Shown one piece after another: positions 46,858 to 55,325 of a stretch of DNA of 64,000 nucleotides. Both the position numbers and the translations under genes were made by a program. The notes under the pieces were generated by a model. That model did not search any database. It was not told the DNA's origin and was given only the letters and a program-made list of their open reading frames with translations. The DNA is taken from the NCBI RefSeq assembly GCF_002024505.1, contig NZ_CP019402.1, positions 4,030,001 through 4,094,000 on the forward strand. Direction: 5' to 3'. How positions within the stretch are numbered: position 1 is the first letter of the stretch; each line of letters starts with the position of its first letter. Source of the DNA: Plantibacter flavus (GTDB lineage: Bacteria > Actinomycetota > Actinomycetes > Actinomycetales > Microbacteriaceae).

Positions 46858-47331
46858 ATGATCATCCGCACCGAACGAACCACCCTCGAACCGATCTCAC
46901 CGGCGCTCGCGCGACGCATCGTCGAACGCGACGAACGTGACGGTGACGACTGGCACCCGGAGTACCCCTTCGCCGATGAGCTCGGCCCGCTCCGCGGTCT
47001 CGCGGAATCGACCGTCAGCGACCCGATCTTCACGATGTACCTCATCCGTGATGCCGACGGTTCGGCCGTCGGTGGACTCGGCTTCTTCGGGCCGCCCGAC
47101 AGCGACGGTCGCGTCGAGTTCGGCTACGGTCTCGTTCCCGCCGCTCGCGGGGTCGGACTCGCGACGCAAGCGGTCGTCGGCGCGCTGTCGTTCGCCGCAG
47201 CGCACGGCGCAGGACGGGCGGCCGCTGAGACCGACGTCACGAACGTCGCATCACAGCGGGTCCTCCTGAAGGCGGGACTCGCGGAGACCGGACGCACGAC
47301 CACGACGGTGTCGTTCGCGCGCGAGCTCTGA
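46858..47331 (+). CDS. GNAT family N-acetyltransferase
   Basis: A 157-residue acetyltransferase of the RimJ/RimL-like type. It has RTERTTLEPISPALARRIV at the N-terminus and the acetyl-CoA site in VEFGYGLVPAARGVGLATQA (motif A, R/QxxGxG/A-like). It ends with ETDVTNVASQRVLLKAGLAE. It would transfer acetyl from acetyl-CoA to an amine of an unknown acceptor. Monocistronic. Confidence 0.9.
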   Translation: MIIRTERTTLEPISPALARRIVERDERDGDDWHPEYPFADELGPLRGLAESTVSDPIFTMYLIRDADGSAVGGLGFFGPPDSDGRVEFGYGLVPAARGVGLATQAVVGALSFAAAHGAGRAAAETDVTNVASQRVLLKAGLAETGRTTTTVSFAREL

Positions 47332-47474
47332 CAGGAGATGCAAGCCATGGTCGAGGCCTGATGGCTCCGCTCGCCCGAGCGGAACGTGAGGAGACCGTCG
47401 GGGTTCCGGGGATCGACGTATGGATCCCGTGAGGACCGGGGCTCGCGCGGGTGGTGAGGCGTAGACCGGAGGTC

Positions 47475-47984
47475 ATGACCCTCACGACGATCCTGCCTTC
47501 ACTCCGCCGCAGCATCCCGGACCCGTTCGCCCCCGACCGCTGGCCGGCACACACCCACCTCAGCACGACGGACGTGATCGTCGACGACGTTCCGATGCTG
47601 CGCCTGGCCGAACAGTGCGGAACCCCGTGCGTCCATTCGGCGGCAGCGGTGATCCCCGGCACGGGCGGGTGCCCGTCCCCCGCCGCACGCACCTCCGTGG
47701 TCGTCGTCCGCGTGAACACGGCGATCTTCGACGAGGACGGCCATCACCTCACCCTCGACGCCTGCCTCTCAGACGTCGAACCGTGCTGGTCGGAACTCCG
47801 GCTCATCGGGCGAGCGTCGACGACGCACACGGTGCCGTTCCGCATCGGCAGCGAGGCCGGAATCGAGCAGCGCGTGCCACTCCCCCGCGACCTCGCGCCC
47901 GGCGACCTGCTCGCCGTGCCGTGTCGCGGCGAGGTCGCTCAGTCGGTCGGCTCGGCGTCGGGCTTCATCCAGAACGGCGAGTAG
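47475..47984 (+). CDS. Hypothetical soluble protein overlapping a convergent VOC gene
   Basis: A 169-residue protein of unknown family (RLAEQCGTPCVHSAAAVIPG, SVVVVRVNTAIFDEDGHHLT, CWSELRLIGR). It has four to five cysteines. GGAGG is close to the ATG. Its last 46 bases overlap the convergent VOC gene, which is unusual; one of the two 3-prime ends may be misread by sequence error. The strand content suggests a beta-rich fold. No function is proposed. Confidence 0.6.
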   Translation: MTLTTILPSLRRSIPDPFAPDRWPAHTHLSTTDVIVDDVPMLRLAEQCGTPCVHSAAAVIPGTGGCPSPAARTSVVVVRVNTAIFDEDGHHLTLDACLSDVEPCWSELRLIGRASTTHTVPFRIGSEAGIEQRVPLPRDLAPGDLLAVPCRGEVAQSVGSASGFIQNGE

Positions 47985-48343
47985 TGGTACCCGTCGGGGT
48001 CGTCGAATTGGCGCTGGTACATGAACGGGTAGTCGTCGGTGTCGCCGATCCGTCCACCTGCGGCGCCGGCCCGCTCCACGAGCTCGTCGACCGCCTCGCG
48101 GCTCCCGAGGTCGAAGGAGACCGTGACCTTGGAGGGCGTGTCGGGTCCACCGATCAGCTCCTCAGTGCCGCCGACGCTCGCGTACATCTCGCGGCTGCCG
48201 AGCATGACGTACTGCTCGGGCGCGATCTCGAAGCAGGACACCTGGTCGGTGGACATCGCGGCGTTGCGGGTCCAGCCGAGGGCGTCGTAGAAGGCGGTCG
48301 CGCGGTCGACGCTCTCGACCGGACACGTGATGAAGAGGCTCAT
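47939..48343 (-). CDS. VOC family protein (glyoxalase/bleomycin resistance-like)
   Basis: A 134-residue two-module VOC protein: MSLFITCPVESVDRATAFYD, ALGWTRNA, FEIAPEQYVMLGSREM, and the end FDDPDGYHYSPFWMKPD. It resembles the PhnB/extradiol-type group of unknown substrate. The C-terminus overlaps a convergent hypothetical gene by 46 bases. Confidence 0.9.
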   Translation of the reverse strand: MSLFITCPVESVDRATAFYDALGWTRNAAMSTDQVSCFEIAPEQYVMLGSREMYASVGGTEELIGGPDTPSKVTVSFDLGSREAVDELVERAGAAGGRIGDTDDYPFMYQRQFDDPDGYHYSPFWMKPDAEPTD

Positions 48344-48396
48344 GCGGTCAAGCTACGCCCGGCGTGAGCGGGTCCACAAGGACGTTCTTCCGAGGT

Positions 48397-48885
48397 TCAC
48401 TCGGACGGCGCCCATGGCACGGTCGGGTCGATCGCCGTCGCGATCTTCGCGCTGATCTCGGCCAGTTGCCGCACCTGCGCCTGGGTGAGCGAGCCGAAGA
48501 CGAGCTCCTCGACCAGGGCGTGGTGCGCGGGCGTGGACCGCGCGACGTGGGCGTGGCCGTCGTCCGTGAGAACGGCGAGGGTGAACCGACCGTCGGTCGG
48601 ATCGACCTCGCGTCGCACCCAGCCTTGCTTCTCCAGTCGCGAGATCGCGCGGGAGAGCCGGGAGAGTGTGCTGCTCGCGTACCCGGCGAGGGTGCTCATC
48701 CGGAGCGTGCGGTCCGGGGCGGTGTCGAGCGCGAAGAGCAGCCCGTGCTCGTAGTGGCTCAGCCCGCTGTCGCGCTGCAGCTGGGCGTCGAGGGCGGCGG
48801 GGAGTCGCTCGAGCAGGGTGGCGACGGACGCCCAGGCCGCAAGCCGATCACCGCTGAGGCCGGGACGTTCGGCGGGATCGGTCAT
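48397..48885 (-). CDS. MarR family transcriptional regulator
   Basis: A 162-residue regulator: DSGLSHYEHGLLFALDTAPD, recognition helix region AGYASSTLSRLSRAISRLEK, wing VRREVDPTDGRFTLAVLTDDG. It probably binds the palindrome and repeats (48902-48956) in the short divergent region and controls the SDR gene and itself. Ligand likely a phenolic or other small molecule related to the SDR substrate; this is inference. Confidence 0.92.
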   Translation of the reverse strand: MTDPAERPGLSGDRLAAWASVATLLERLPAALDAQLQRDSGLSHYEHGLLFALDTAPDRTLRMSTLAGYASSTLSRLSRAISRLEKQGWVRREVDPTDGRFTLAVLTDDGHAHVARSTPAHHALVEELVFGSLTQAQVRQLAEISAKIATAIDPTVPWAPSE

Positions 48886-48901
48886 GGGGCAAGCTTATTC
48901 G

Positions 48902-48956
48902 ACTTGCTTGAGCAAGTGAACCGACTTAGGGTGACTTTCCTGAGCAAGTGAATCGG
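48902..48956. promoter_or_regulatory. Probable MarR operators between marR-like and SDR genes
   Basis: A perfect palindrome ACTTGC-TTGA-GCAAGT (48902-48917) and a repeated segment TGAGCAAGTGAA(C/T)CGG-like at 48909-48924 and 48941-48956, 32 bases apart (three helical turns). The layout suits cooperative binding of two dimers. Confidence 0.6.
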
Positions 48957-48981
48957 CGCATCGCCGAAAGAGGAAGATGAC

Positions 48982-49773
48982 ATGGACCTACAACTCCGAG
49001 GCAAGACCGCCTTCATCAGCGGATCGACCGGTGGCATCGGCGCAGCCATCGCCCGGACGCTCGCCGCGGAGGGCACACGGGTCATCGTGAACGGGCGCTC
49101 CGAGCAGGCGGTGCATGATGCGGTCACCGCACTTCGGCGCACGCACCCCGACGTCGGCCACGACGGGATCGTCGCGGACTTCGCCGATCCGGCCTCCGTC
49201 GAGCGACTGCTCGGCGACCTCGGCGCCGTCGACATCCTGGTGAACAACGTGGGCCAGTTCGGTCTCGCGCAGTTCGAGTCCGTCTCGGACGACGACTGGG
49301 CCCACATCCTCGAGGTCAACCTGATGAGCGGCGTCCGACTGTCCCGGCACGTCCTGCCAGGCATGTTGGATCGCGGCTGGGGGCGCATCCTGTTCGTCAG
49401 CAGCGAGTCCGGCGTGAACATCCCCGCCGACATGATCCACTACGGCGTCACGAAGGCGGCGATGATCGCCCTCGGCAACGGACTCGCGAAACGGACCCGT
49501 GGTACCGACGTGACGGTCAACACGATCCTCGGCGGCCCGACCTACTCGGACGGCGTCGCCGCCACGATCGAGGCCATCGCCGCCGACCAGTCCGCACCGG
49601 CCGACGCCGTGAAGGCGTCGATCATCGGCCAGAACCGCACCACGCTGCTCGAACGCTTCCTCGAGCCCGAGGAGATCGCCGCGCTTGCGGCCTACCTCGC
49701 GAGCCCGCTGGCGTCGGCGACGAACGGTGCGGCCCTGCGTGCGGACGGCGGAGTGCTGACCGGGATGCTCTAG
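48982..49773 (+). CDS. SDR family oxidoreductase
   Basis: A 263-residue classical short-chain dehydrogenase. Cofactor motif TAFISGSTGGIGAAIARTLA is near residue 10, the NNVG motif near residue 93, catalytic Ser in ILFVSSESGVN and the YxxxK pair in HYGVTKAAM. It ends SATNGAALRADGGVL as in acetoacetyl reductase-like members. NAD(P)-dependent oxidation of an unknown alcohol. AGAGGAAG precedes ATG. Divergent from the MarR regulator. Confidence 0.93.
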   Translation: MDLQLRGKTAFISGSTGGIGAAIARTLAAEGTRVIVNGRSEQAVHDAVTALRRTHPDVGHDGIVADFADPASVERLLGDLGAVDILVNNVGQFGLAQFESVSDDDWAHILEVNLMSGVRLSRHVLPGMLDRGWGRILFVSSESGVNIPADMIHYGVTKAAMIALGNGLAKRTRGTDVTVNTILGGPTYSDGVAATIEAIAADQSAPADAVKASIIGQNRTTLLERFLEPEEIAALAAYLASPLASATNGAALRADGGVLTGML

Positions 49774-49841
49774 GCGCAGGCTGGTCGCGATGGCAACCCT
49801 CGCGGTCGACGACCTGCTGTGCCGAGGGCCCGGCACCGACG

Positions 49842-50732
49842 TCACTCGGAGGAGCGACGCTCCCGTACCGCGTCGAAGGTCCGCTGCAGCGCACCGATGG
49901 ACACTTCGGAGTCGACCTGGGCGACACCGATGAAGAGACAGTCGACGACCATCAGCTGAGCGATCCGACTGCCGAGCGCTCCCGAGCGGAACGCCGTCTC
50001 CCGCGCGGACGTCTGGAGGACGATGTCCGCGCTGGTCGCCAGGGTCGACTCCGCGTGGTTCGTGATCGCGATGGTCGTCGCGCCGGAGCGGGCCGCGAGC
50101 CGAAGGTAGTCGATGGTGTCCGCGGTCGCGCCGGAGTGCGAGATAGCGACGGCGACCGCCTGCTCGTCGAGGATCGCAGCGGCGGTCCAGGCGGCATGCG
50201 GGTCGGGCCACTCGAGCGCCACGCGCCCGATCCGTGAGAGCTTCCGCTGCAGGTCGACGGCGACGATGGAGCTCGCTCCGACACCGAAGATGTCGACCCG
50301 GCGAGCGCCGGCGACCGCTGCGACTGCACGGGTGAGGGCTGCCGTGTCGAGCGCCTGTGCGGTGTCGGCGATCGAGAGGGATTCGTTCGCGGCGACCTTC
50401 GCGACGATGTCGTCGAGGCTGTCTCCGGCGACGATGTCGGGCGACTGCACGTTCGTCCCGGCGAGTGCGAGCCGCTCGCGGAGGTTCTCCTCGGTCAGGT
50501 CGTGGCGGAAGTCCTTGAAGCGGTCGTAGCCGACCTTGCGCGTGAAACGGACGACCGTCGTCGTCGAGGTCGAGGCCTCCTCCGCGATCTCGGCGACCGA
50601 CCGCGTCGCGAAAGCGCCCGGGTCGGCGAGCAGCGATTCGGCGATCCGCCGCTCGGAGGGACGGAGTTCGTCGAGGCGGGCACGCACCTCGGTGGACACC
50701 GCCCGTGATGTCCGGTGGACGTCGGCTCCCAT
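49842..50732 (-). CDS. RpiR/MurR-family regulator of the MurNAc cluster
   Basis: A 296-residue regulator with an N-terminal HTH_6 domain (LRPSERRIAESLLADPGAFA, SVAEIAEEASTSTTTVVRFT) and a C-terminal SIS sugar-phosphate domain (VDIFGVGASSIVAVDLQRKL, AVAISHSGATADTIDYLRLA). This architecture is that of MurR, which senses MurNAc-6-phosphate. It is divergent from transporter, anmK, murQ and nagB, so it is very likely their regulator. ATG at 50732 follows GGAG; a start 24 codons upstream is less likely. A palindrome at 50782-50805 is a candidate operator. Confidence 0.93.
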   Translation of the reverse strand: MGADVHRTSRAVSTEVRARLDELRPSERRIAESLLADPGAFATRSVAEIAEEASTSTTTVVRFTRKVGYDRFKDFRHDLTEENLRERLALAGTNVQSPDIVAGDSLDDIVAKVAANESLSIADTAQALDTAALTRAVAAVAGARRVDIFGVGASSIVAVDLQRKLSRIGRVALEWPDPHAAWTAAAILDEQAVAVAISHSGATADTIDYLRLAARSGATTIAITNHAESTLATSADIVLQTSARETAFRSGALGSRIAQLMVVDCLFIGVAQVDSEVSIGALQRTFDAVRERRSSE

Positions 50733-50781
50733 CGGTGCTCCTCTCGACCGTGAACACTGTACCGTCGGCACCCACCGGCGG

Positions 50782-50805
50782 GATGTATGGAAATTACCAT
50801 CCATC
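50782..50805. promoter_or_regulatory. Candidate RpiR-family operator
   Basis: GATGTATGG-AAATTA-CCATCCATC: nine-base arms with one mismatch around AAATTA, in the divergent region between the RpiR gene and the MHS transporter. Palindromes with AAATT-type centres are common for this regulator family. Confidence 0.55.
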
Positions 50806-50934
50806 GTCGAACTGTGTATGTTTGTTGCAACGACTCGCGACCGGTGCCCTCCTCAGGTGCGGACTGGCCGACACGTATAGCGGAGTACCGCGGGTACTGC
50901 CGGCATGCACGATCCAGGAACCAAGGGAGGTCCC

Positions 50935-52257
50935 GTGACCAGCTCCACACCACGCAGCGACGTGATCAGCAGCACCGCCCGACGCCGGGCCATCGTCGCC
51001 GGCAGCGTCGGCAACTTCATCGAGTGGTACGAGTTCGGGATCTACGGGTTCCTCGCCACGATCCTCGCCGCACAGTTCTTCAGCGACGGCCAACAGACCG
51101 GTATCGAGTCGCTCATCGCGACCTACGCGTCCTTCGCGATCGCCTTCTTCTTCCGCCCGGTCGGGGCTGCGCTCTTCGGCCGCATCGGCGACCGGATCGG
51201 CCGCAAACCGACGCTCATCCTCGTCCTGGTCATGATGTCCGGGGCGACCGCCCTCATCGGCATCCTCCCGACGTACGCCTCCATCGGCGTCGCGGCGCCC
51301 ATCCTGCTCACGATCGTGCGCATCCTGCAGGGCCTCTCCGCCGGCGGTGAGTTCGGCGGCGCCGTCTCGGTCATGACCGAGTTCGCCCCGGCCGGGAAGC
51401 GTGGCTTCTACGGATCGTGGCAGTCGTTCACGGTCGCACTCGGACTCCTCGGCGGCGCCGGCACCGTCGCGCTGCTGGCATCCCTGCTGTCCGAAGCCGA
51501 TCTGGCGGCGTGGGGCTGGCGGATCGCCTTCCTGCTCGCCATCCCCCTCGGCGCGGTCGCCCTGTTCCTCCGCTTGAAGCTCGAGGAGACGCCGGAGTTC
51601 CAGAAGGTCGCCACCGCCGACACCACCAAGGTCGCCGAGCCGGTCGTCCGCGCGGGTGCCGCAGAGACCGCCAAGGCGATCCTCCTGGGGATCGGCCGCC
51701 TGATGGGCTGGTCCGCAGCCGGATACACCTTCCTCGTCGTCATGCCCTCCTACCTCCAGAGCAGCCTCAACGCGTCCTTCCAGGAGGCGCTGATCTCCAC
51801 GGTGCTCGCGAACGCCGGCTTCGCGGCGACGATCCTCCCGGCCGGCTGGCTGTCGGACAAGATCGGTCGGCGTTGGGTGATGCTCACCGGCACTGGTCTC
51901 ATCGTGATCCTGGCGCTGCCCCTGCTCAACGTGCTGCAGAACCCGGACCTCGGCGTCGGTGTCCACGGCCTCGCCGTGTTCGTCGCCGGAGCGGTCGTCG
52001 GCCTGATCGCAGGCCCGGGCCCCGCCATGCTCGCCGAGATGTTCCCCACCTCCGTGCGGTACACCGGTCTCGGACTGTCCTACTCGATCTCGAACGCCGT
52101 CTTCTCGGGCAGCGCCGGCCTCATCATCACCTCGCTGATCGCCTCGACCGGGAACGTCGACGTCCCGGCCTACTACGTGATGGCGACCTGCCTGGTGAGC
52201 GCGATCGCCATCGGCACGCTCCGCGGGAACGCCCACCGGGCGGAGCTGCGCAAGTGA
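50935..52257 (+). CDS. MFS transporter of the metabolite:H+ symporter (MHS) family
   Basis: A 440-residue, 12-helix transporter. MHS features are VAGSVGNFIEWYEFGIYGFL in helix 1, the loop GRIGDRIGRKPTLI, and LQGLSAGGEFGGAVSVMTEF. GTG at 50935 has a strong ribosome site (AGGGAGG). It is the first gene of the MurNAc operon, so it probably imports MurNAc, anhydro-MurNAc or a related acid by proton symport. MHS members usually carry carboxylates, which suits the lactyl group; this is inference. Confidence 0.9.
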   Translation: MTSSTPRSDVISSTARRRAIVAGSVGNFIEWYEFGIYGFLATILAAQFFSDGQQTGIESLIATYASFAIAFFFRPVGAALFGRIGDRIGRKPTLILVLVMMSGATALIGILPTYASIGVAAPILLTIVRILQGLSAGGEFGGAVSVMTEFAPAGKRGFYGSWQSFTVALGLLGGAGTVALLASLLSEADLAAWGWRIAFLLAIPLGAVALFLRLKLEETPEFQKVATADTTKVAEPVVRAGAAETAKAILLGIGRLMGWSAAGYTFLVVMPSYLQSSLNASFQEALISTVLANAGFAATILPAGWLSDKIGRRWVMLTGTGLIVILALPLLNVLQNPDLGVGVHGLAVFVAGAVVGLIAGPGPAMLAEMFPTSVRYTGLGLSYSISNAVFSGSAGLIITSLIASTGNVDVPAYYVMATCLVSAIAIGTLRGNAHRAELRK

Positions 52258-53417
52258 GCCGCCCGATGCGCGTCATCGGCCTCATGTCCGGCACCTCGCA
52301 CGACGCGATCGACGCCGCCGCCGCCGAGATCGGCGTGGACGGCGACACGCTCGTCGTCCGCCCGCTCGGGATGATCACCGCCGGGTACGACCCGGAACTG
52401 CGAGCCGCGATCACCGCAGCCCTGCCGCCGGCGACCACCACTGTCGACGACGTCTGCCGTTTGGACACGCGGATCGGGCAGGCCTTCGCCGATCTCGCGG
52501 TCCGAGCGGTCGCGGAACTCTGCGACGGGGAGGCCGACCTGATCGTCTCCCACGGCCAGACGATGTACCACTGGGTCGAGGACGACCGGGTCGAGGGCAC
52601 GCTCCAGCTCGGCCAGCCGGCCTGGATCGCCGAACGCACGGGCTGCACCGTCGTCGCCGACCTGCGTTCGCGTGATGTCGCGGCCGGCGGGCAGGGTGCT
52701 CCGCTCGTGAGCATGATCGACGCGCTCTGGCTGGGTGGCGAGACCGCTGCGGCCGTCAACCTCGGCGGCATCGCCAACGCCACCATCGTGCGGCCGGGCC
52801 ACGACCCGATCGCGTTCGACAGCGGACCGGCGAACGCCCTCATCGACGCCGTCGTCGCCGAGCACACCGGCGGCGCCCGGCAGTTCGACGCCGACGGCGA
52901 GCTCGCCGCGCGTGGCACCGTCCACGAGGAGACGCTCGACCTCCTCCTGCGCGAGCCGTACTACCAGCGCCCCGCTCCGAAGTCGACGGGCAAGGAACTG
53001 TTCCACCTCGACTACCTCCGCGAGCAGCTCGCCGGCCGTCCGACGCTTCCGATCGAGGACCTCGTCGCGACCCTCACCGAGCTGACCGCACGGACCGTGG
53101 CGGACGCCGTCCGTGGGGTGGAACGCGTCATCCTCGCCGGCGGAGGGGTGCGCAATCCTCAGCTCGTCGCGCGCATCCGGGCCGCACTCCCCGAGGCCGA
53201 CGTCGTCAGCAGCGACGACGCGGGCCTCCCATCCGACGCGAAGGAGGCGCTCGCCTTCGCCGTCCTCGGCTTCCTGACGGTGAACGGCCAGGCCGGATCC
53301 CTCCCCTCGGCCACCGGCGCCTCACACGGCAGCGTTCTGGGCGCGATCGTCCCGGGACACTCGCTCCCCGCGCGGACGCTCGACGGTCCTCCTCGCGCGC
53401 TGCGGTTCGAAGCATGA
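52254..53417 (+). CDS. anmK: Anhydro-N-acetylmuramic acid kinase
   Basis: A 387-residue sugar kinase of the ASKHA fold. It opens near the N-terminus with VIGLMSGTSHDAIDAAAAEI and includes DLIVSHGQTMYHWVED, TVVADLRSRDVAAGGQGAPL, ANLGG-like AVNLGGIANATIV and VILAGGGVRNPQL. It hydrolyses the 1,6-anhydro ring and phosphorylates to MurNAc-6-phosphate. I chose GTG at 52254 (GTGA overlap with the transporter stop, GGAG 8 bases upstream); ATG at 52266 is an alternative that removes four residues. Confidence 0.95.
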   Translation: MSRPMRVIGLMSGTSHDAIDAAAAEIGVDGDTLVVRPLGMITAGYDPELRAAITAALPPATTTVDDVCRLDTRIGQAFADLAVRAVAELCDGEADLIVSHGQTMYHWVEDDRVEGTLQLGQPAWIAERTGCTVVADLRSRDVAAGGQGAPLVSMIDALWLGGETAAAVNLGGIANATIVRPGHDPIAFDSGPANALIDAVVAEHTGGARQFDADGELAARGTVHEETLDLLLREPYYQRPAPKSTGKELFHLDYLREQLAGRPTLPIEDLVATLTELTARTVADAVRGVERVILAGGGVRNPQLVARIRAALPEADVVSSDDAGLPSDAKEALAFAVLGFLTVNGQAGSLPSATGASHGSVLGAIVPGHSLPARTLDGPPRALRFEA

Positions 53418-53491
53418 CCGACGACAGCCCCACGGATCACCACGACGGCGTCAGCCCGTCCGACCCAGAACGGAGGGCCGTTCGTGCCTGA
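53414..53491 (+). CDS. Possible 25-residue linking ORF between anmK and murQ
   Basis: An ATG overlaps the anmK stop (ATGA at 53414-53417) and opens 25 codons (MTDDSPTDHHDGVSPSDPER then RAVRA). They end 8 bases into murQ. Overlap at both ends suggests a translational coupling device that brings ribosomes to murQ. Alternatively it is a chance reading. Confidence 0.35.
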   Translation: MTDDSPTDHHDGVSPSDPERRAVRA

Positions 53492-54401
53492 AGCATCGAG
53501 TACCTTGGCAGCGCTCTCCACCGAGGGACGCAACCCGCGCACGGTCGACCTCGACACGCTGGACACGCTCCGGCTGCTCGAGGTGATCAACGACGAGGAC
53601 CGACTCGTCGCCGACGCGGTCCGAGCGGAACTGCCGAGCATCGCGCGCGCCGTGGAACGCATCACGGAGGCTCGCCGGCAGGGTGGGCGACTCGTCTACC
53701 TCGGTGCAGGGACGAGCGGCCGGATCGGACTGCTCGACGCGGTCGAGTGCCCGCCGACCTTCGGCACCGATCCCTCCGAGGTGCTGGGGCTCATCGCCGG
53801 GGGCGAGCACGCCTTCGTCGTCGCCGTCGAGGGCGCCGAGGACGACCTCGAGCTCGGCGCCTCGGAACTCATCGCGGCCGACCTCCGCCCCACGGACGTC
53901 GTCGTCGGTCTCGCGGCCAGCGGTCGCACCCCGTACGTCATCGGCGGCCTGCGCTACGCACGCCATCTGGGCGCGGGGACGATCGCGGTGTCCTGCAACC
54001 GGAACGCCCGGATCAGCGCCGAGGCGGACATCGCCATCGAGGTGATGACCGGCCCCGAGGCGCTCACCGGTTCGACCCGGCTGAAGGCCGGCACCGCGCA
54101 GAAGCTCGTCTGCAACATGCTGTCCACCGCGTCCATGGTGCGCTCGGGCAAGGTCTTCTCCAATCTCATGGTCGACGTGAAGCCGACCAACGAGAAGCTC
54201 GTCGACCGCGCACAGCGCATCGTCGCGGACGCCACCGGTGTCGAGCGGTCGCTCGCCGACGCCGCCCTGGAGCAGGCCGGCGCACACGCCAAGACCGCCG
54301 TCGTCATGCTGCTCGCCGATGTGGACGCGGCGACGGCCGCCCGGCTGCTCGAGTCGCACGACGGCGATGTCCGCTCGGCCGTTGCTGCGGCGAGCGCCTG
54401 A
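53484..54401 (+). CDS. murQ: N-acetylmuramic acid 6-phosphate etherase
   Basis: A 305-residue SIS-domain lyase. It splits MurNAc-6-P into GlcNAc-6-P and D-lactate. Landmarks: LSTEGRNPRTVDLDTLDTLR, LEVINDED, GAGTSGRIGLLDAVECPPTF (Glu88 aligns with the proposed catalytic Glu), and GPEALTGSTRLKAGTAQKLV near residue 195. Start GTG at 53484 is supported by GGAGGG 8 bases upstream. Its D-lactate product is the substrate expected for the dehydrogenase two genes downstream. Confidence 0.96.
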   Translation: MPEASSTLAALSTEGRNPRTVDLDTLDTLRLLEVINDEDRLVADAVRAELPSIARAVERITEARRQGGRLVYLGAGTSGRIGLLDAVECPPTFGTDPSEVLGLIAGGEHAFVVAVEGAEDDLELGASELIAADLRPTDVVVGLAASGRTPYVIGGLRYARHLGAGTIAVSCNRNARISAEADIAIEVMTGPEALTGSTRLKAGTAQKLVCNMLSTASMVRSGKVFSNLMVDVKPTNEKLVDRAQRIVADATGVERSLADAALEQAGAHAKTAVVMLLADVDAATAARLLESHDGDVRSAVAAASA

Positions 54402-54420
54402 GTAGGAACGAAAGGACACC

Positions 54421-55206
54421 GTGGAGATCATCATCCTTCCCGACGCCGCCGAGGTCGGTCGCGTCGCCGGTGCGAAGATCGCGTCGATCGTCGCCGGGCG
54501 GCCCCAGGCCGTCATCGGCCTGGCGACCGGGTCCAGCCCACAGGGCATCTACAAGGAGCTGGCCCGTCGCGTGCAGGCGGGCTCGCTGTCGTTCGCCGAG
54601 GCCCGCGGCTTCGCGCTGGACGAGTACGTGGGCATCCCGGCCGACCACCCCGAGTCGTACGCCAGCGTGATCGCGCGCGAGGTCGTCGTCCCGCTCGGCT
54701 TCGAACCCTCGCGCGTCCGCGTCCCGGACGGTCGCGCCGCAGACCTCGCGGCCGCCGCGAAGGAGTACGACCGGGCCATCGCCGAGGCCGGCGGCATCGA
54801 CGTGCAGATCCTCGGCATCGGGTCGAACGGACACATCGGGTTCAACGAGCCCACGTCGTCGTTCGCGTCACGCACGCGCATCAAGACCCTCGCGCCGAAG
54901 ACCCGCCAGGACAACGCCCGCTTCTTCGACTCGCCCGACCAGGTGCCGACCCATTGCATGACGCAGGGACTCGGGACCATCCTCGAGGCGCGCGAGCTCG
55001 TGCTGGTCGCCCAGGGCGCCGGGAAGGCCGATGCCGTCGCGGCCGCCGTCGAAGGACCGCTCAGCGCGTTCGTCCCCGGGTCGGCGCTCCAGTTGCACGA
55101 GCACGCGACCGTCGTCATCGACGAAGCGGCGGCATCAGGGCTGCGGTTGTCGGACTACTATCGCTACACCTACGACAACCGGCCGGACTGGCAACGCTTC
55201 GAATGA
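54421..55206 (+). CDS. nagB: Glucosamine-6-phosphate deaminase
   Basis: A 261-residue enzyme converting GlcN-6-P to fructose-6-P and ammonia. GLATGSSPQGIYKEL binds phosphate; D67 lies in the catalytic FALDEYVGIP; GIGSNGHIGFNEP holds the active His region. GTG at 54421 follows AAAGGA. It completes the pathway from MurNAc-6-P to glycolysis except for the GlcNAc-6-P deacetylase (NagA), which is not in the window. Confidence 0.96.
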   Translation: MEIIILPDAAEVGRVAGAKIASIVAGRPQAVIGLATGSSPQGIYKELARRVQAGSLSFAEARGFALDEYVGIPADHPESYASVIAREVVVPLGFEPSRVRVPDGRAADLAAAAKEYDRAIAEAGGIDVQILGIGSNGHIGFNEPTSSFASRTRIKTLAPKTRQDNARFFDSPDQVPTHCMTQGLGTILEARELVLVAQGAGKADAVAAAVEGPLSAFVPGSALQLHEHATVVIDEAAASGLRLSDYYRYTYDNRPDWQRFE

Positions 55207-55325
55207 ATCGGCCGGGCGATGGCCGACGACGCCCCCGTCCTCTGAGGCGTCCGGCCACCGTAGCCGCAACCCAGCACCCCGCTCCCCTGCACCCCGCTGA
55301 CGCCCGCATTCGAGAAGGAAGCCTC

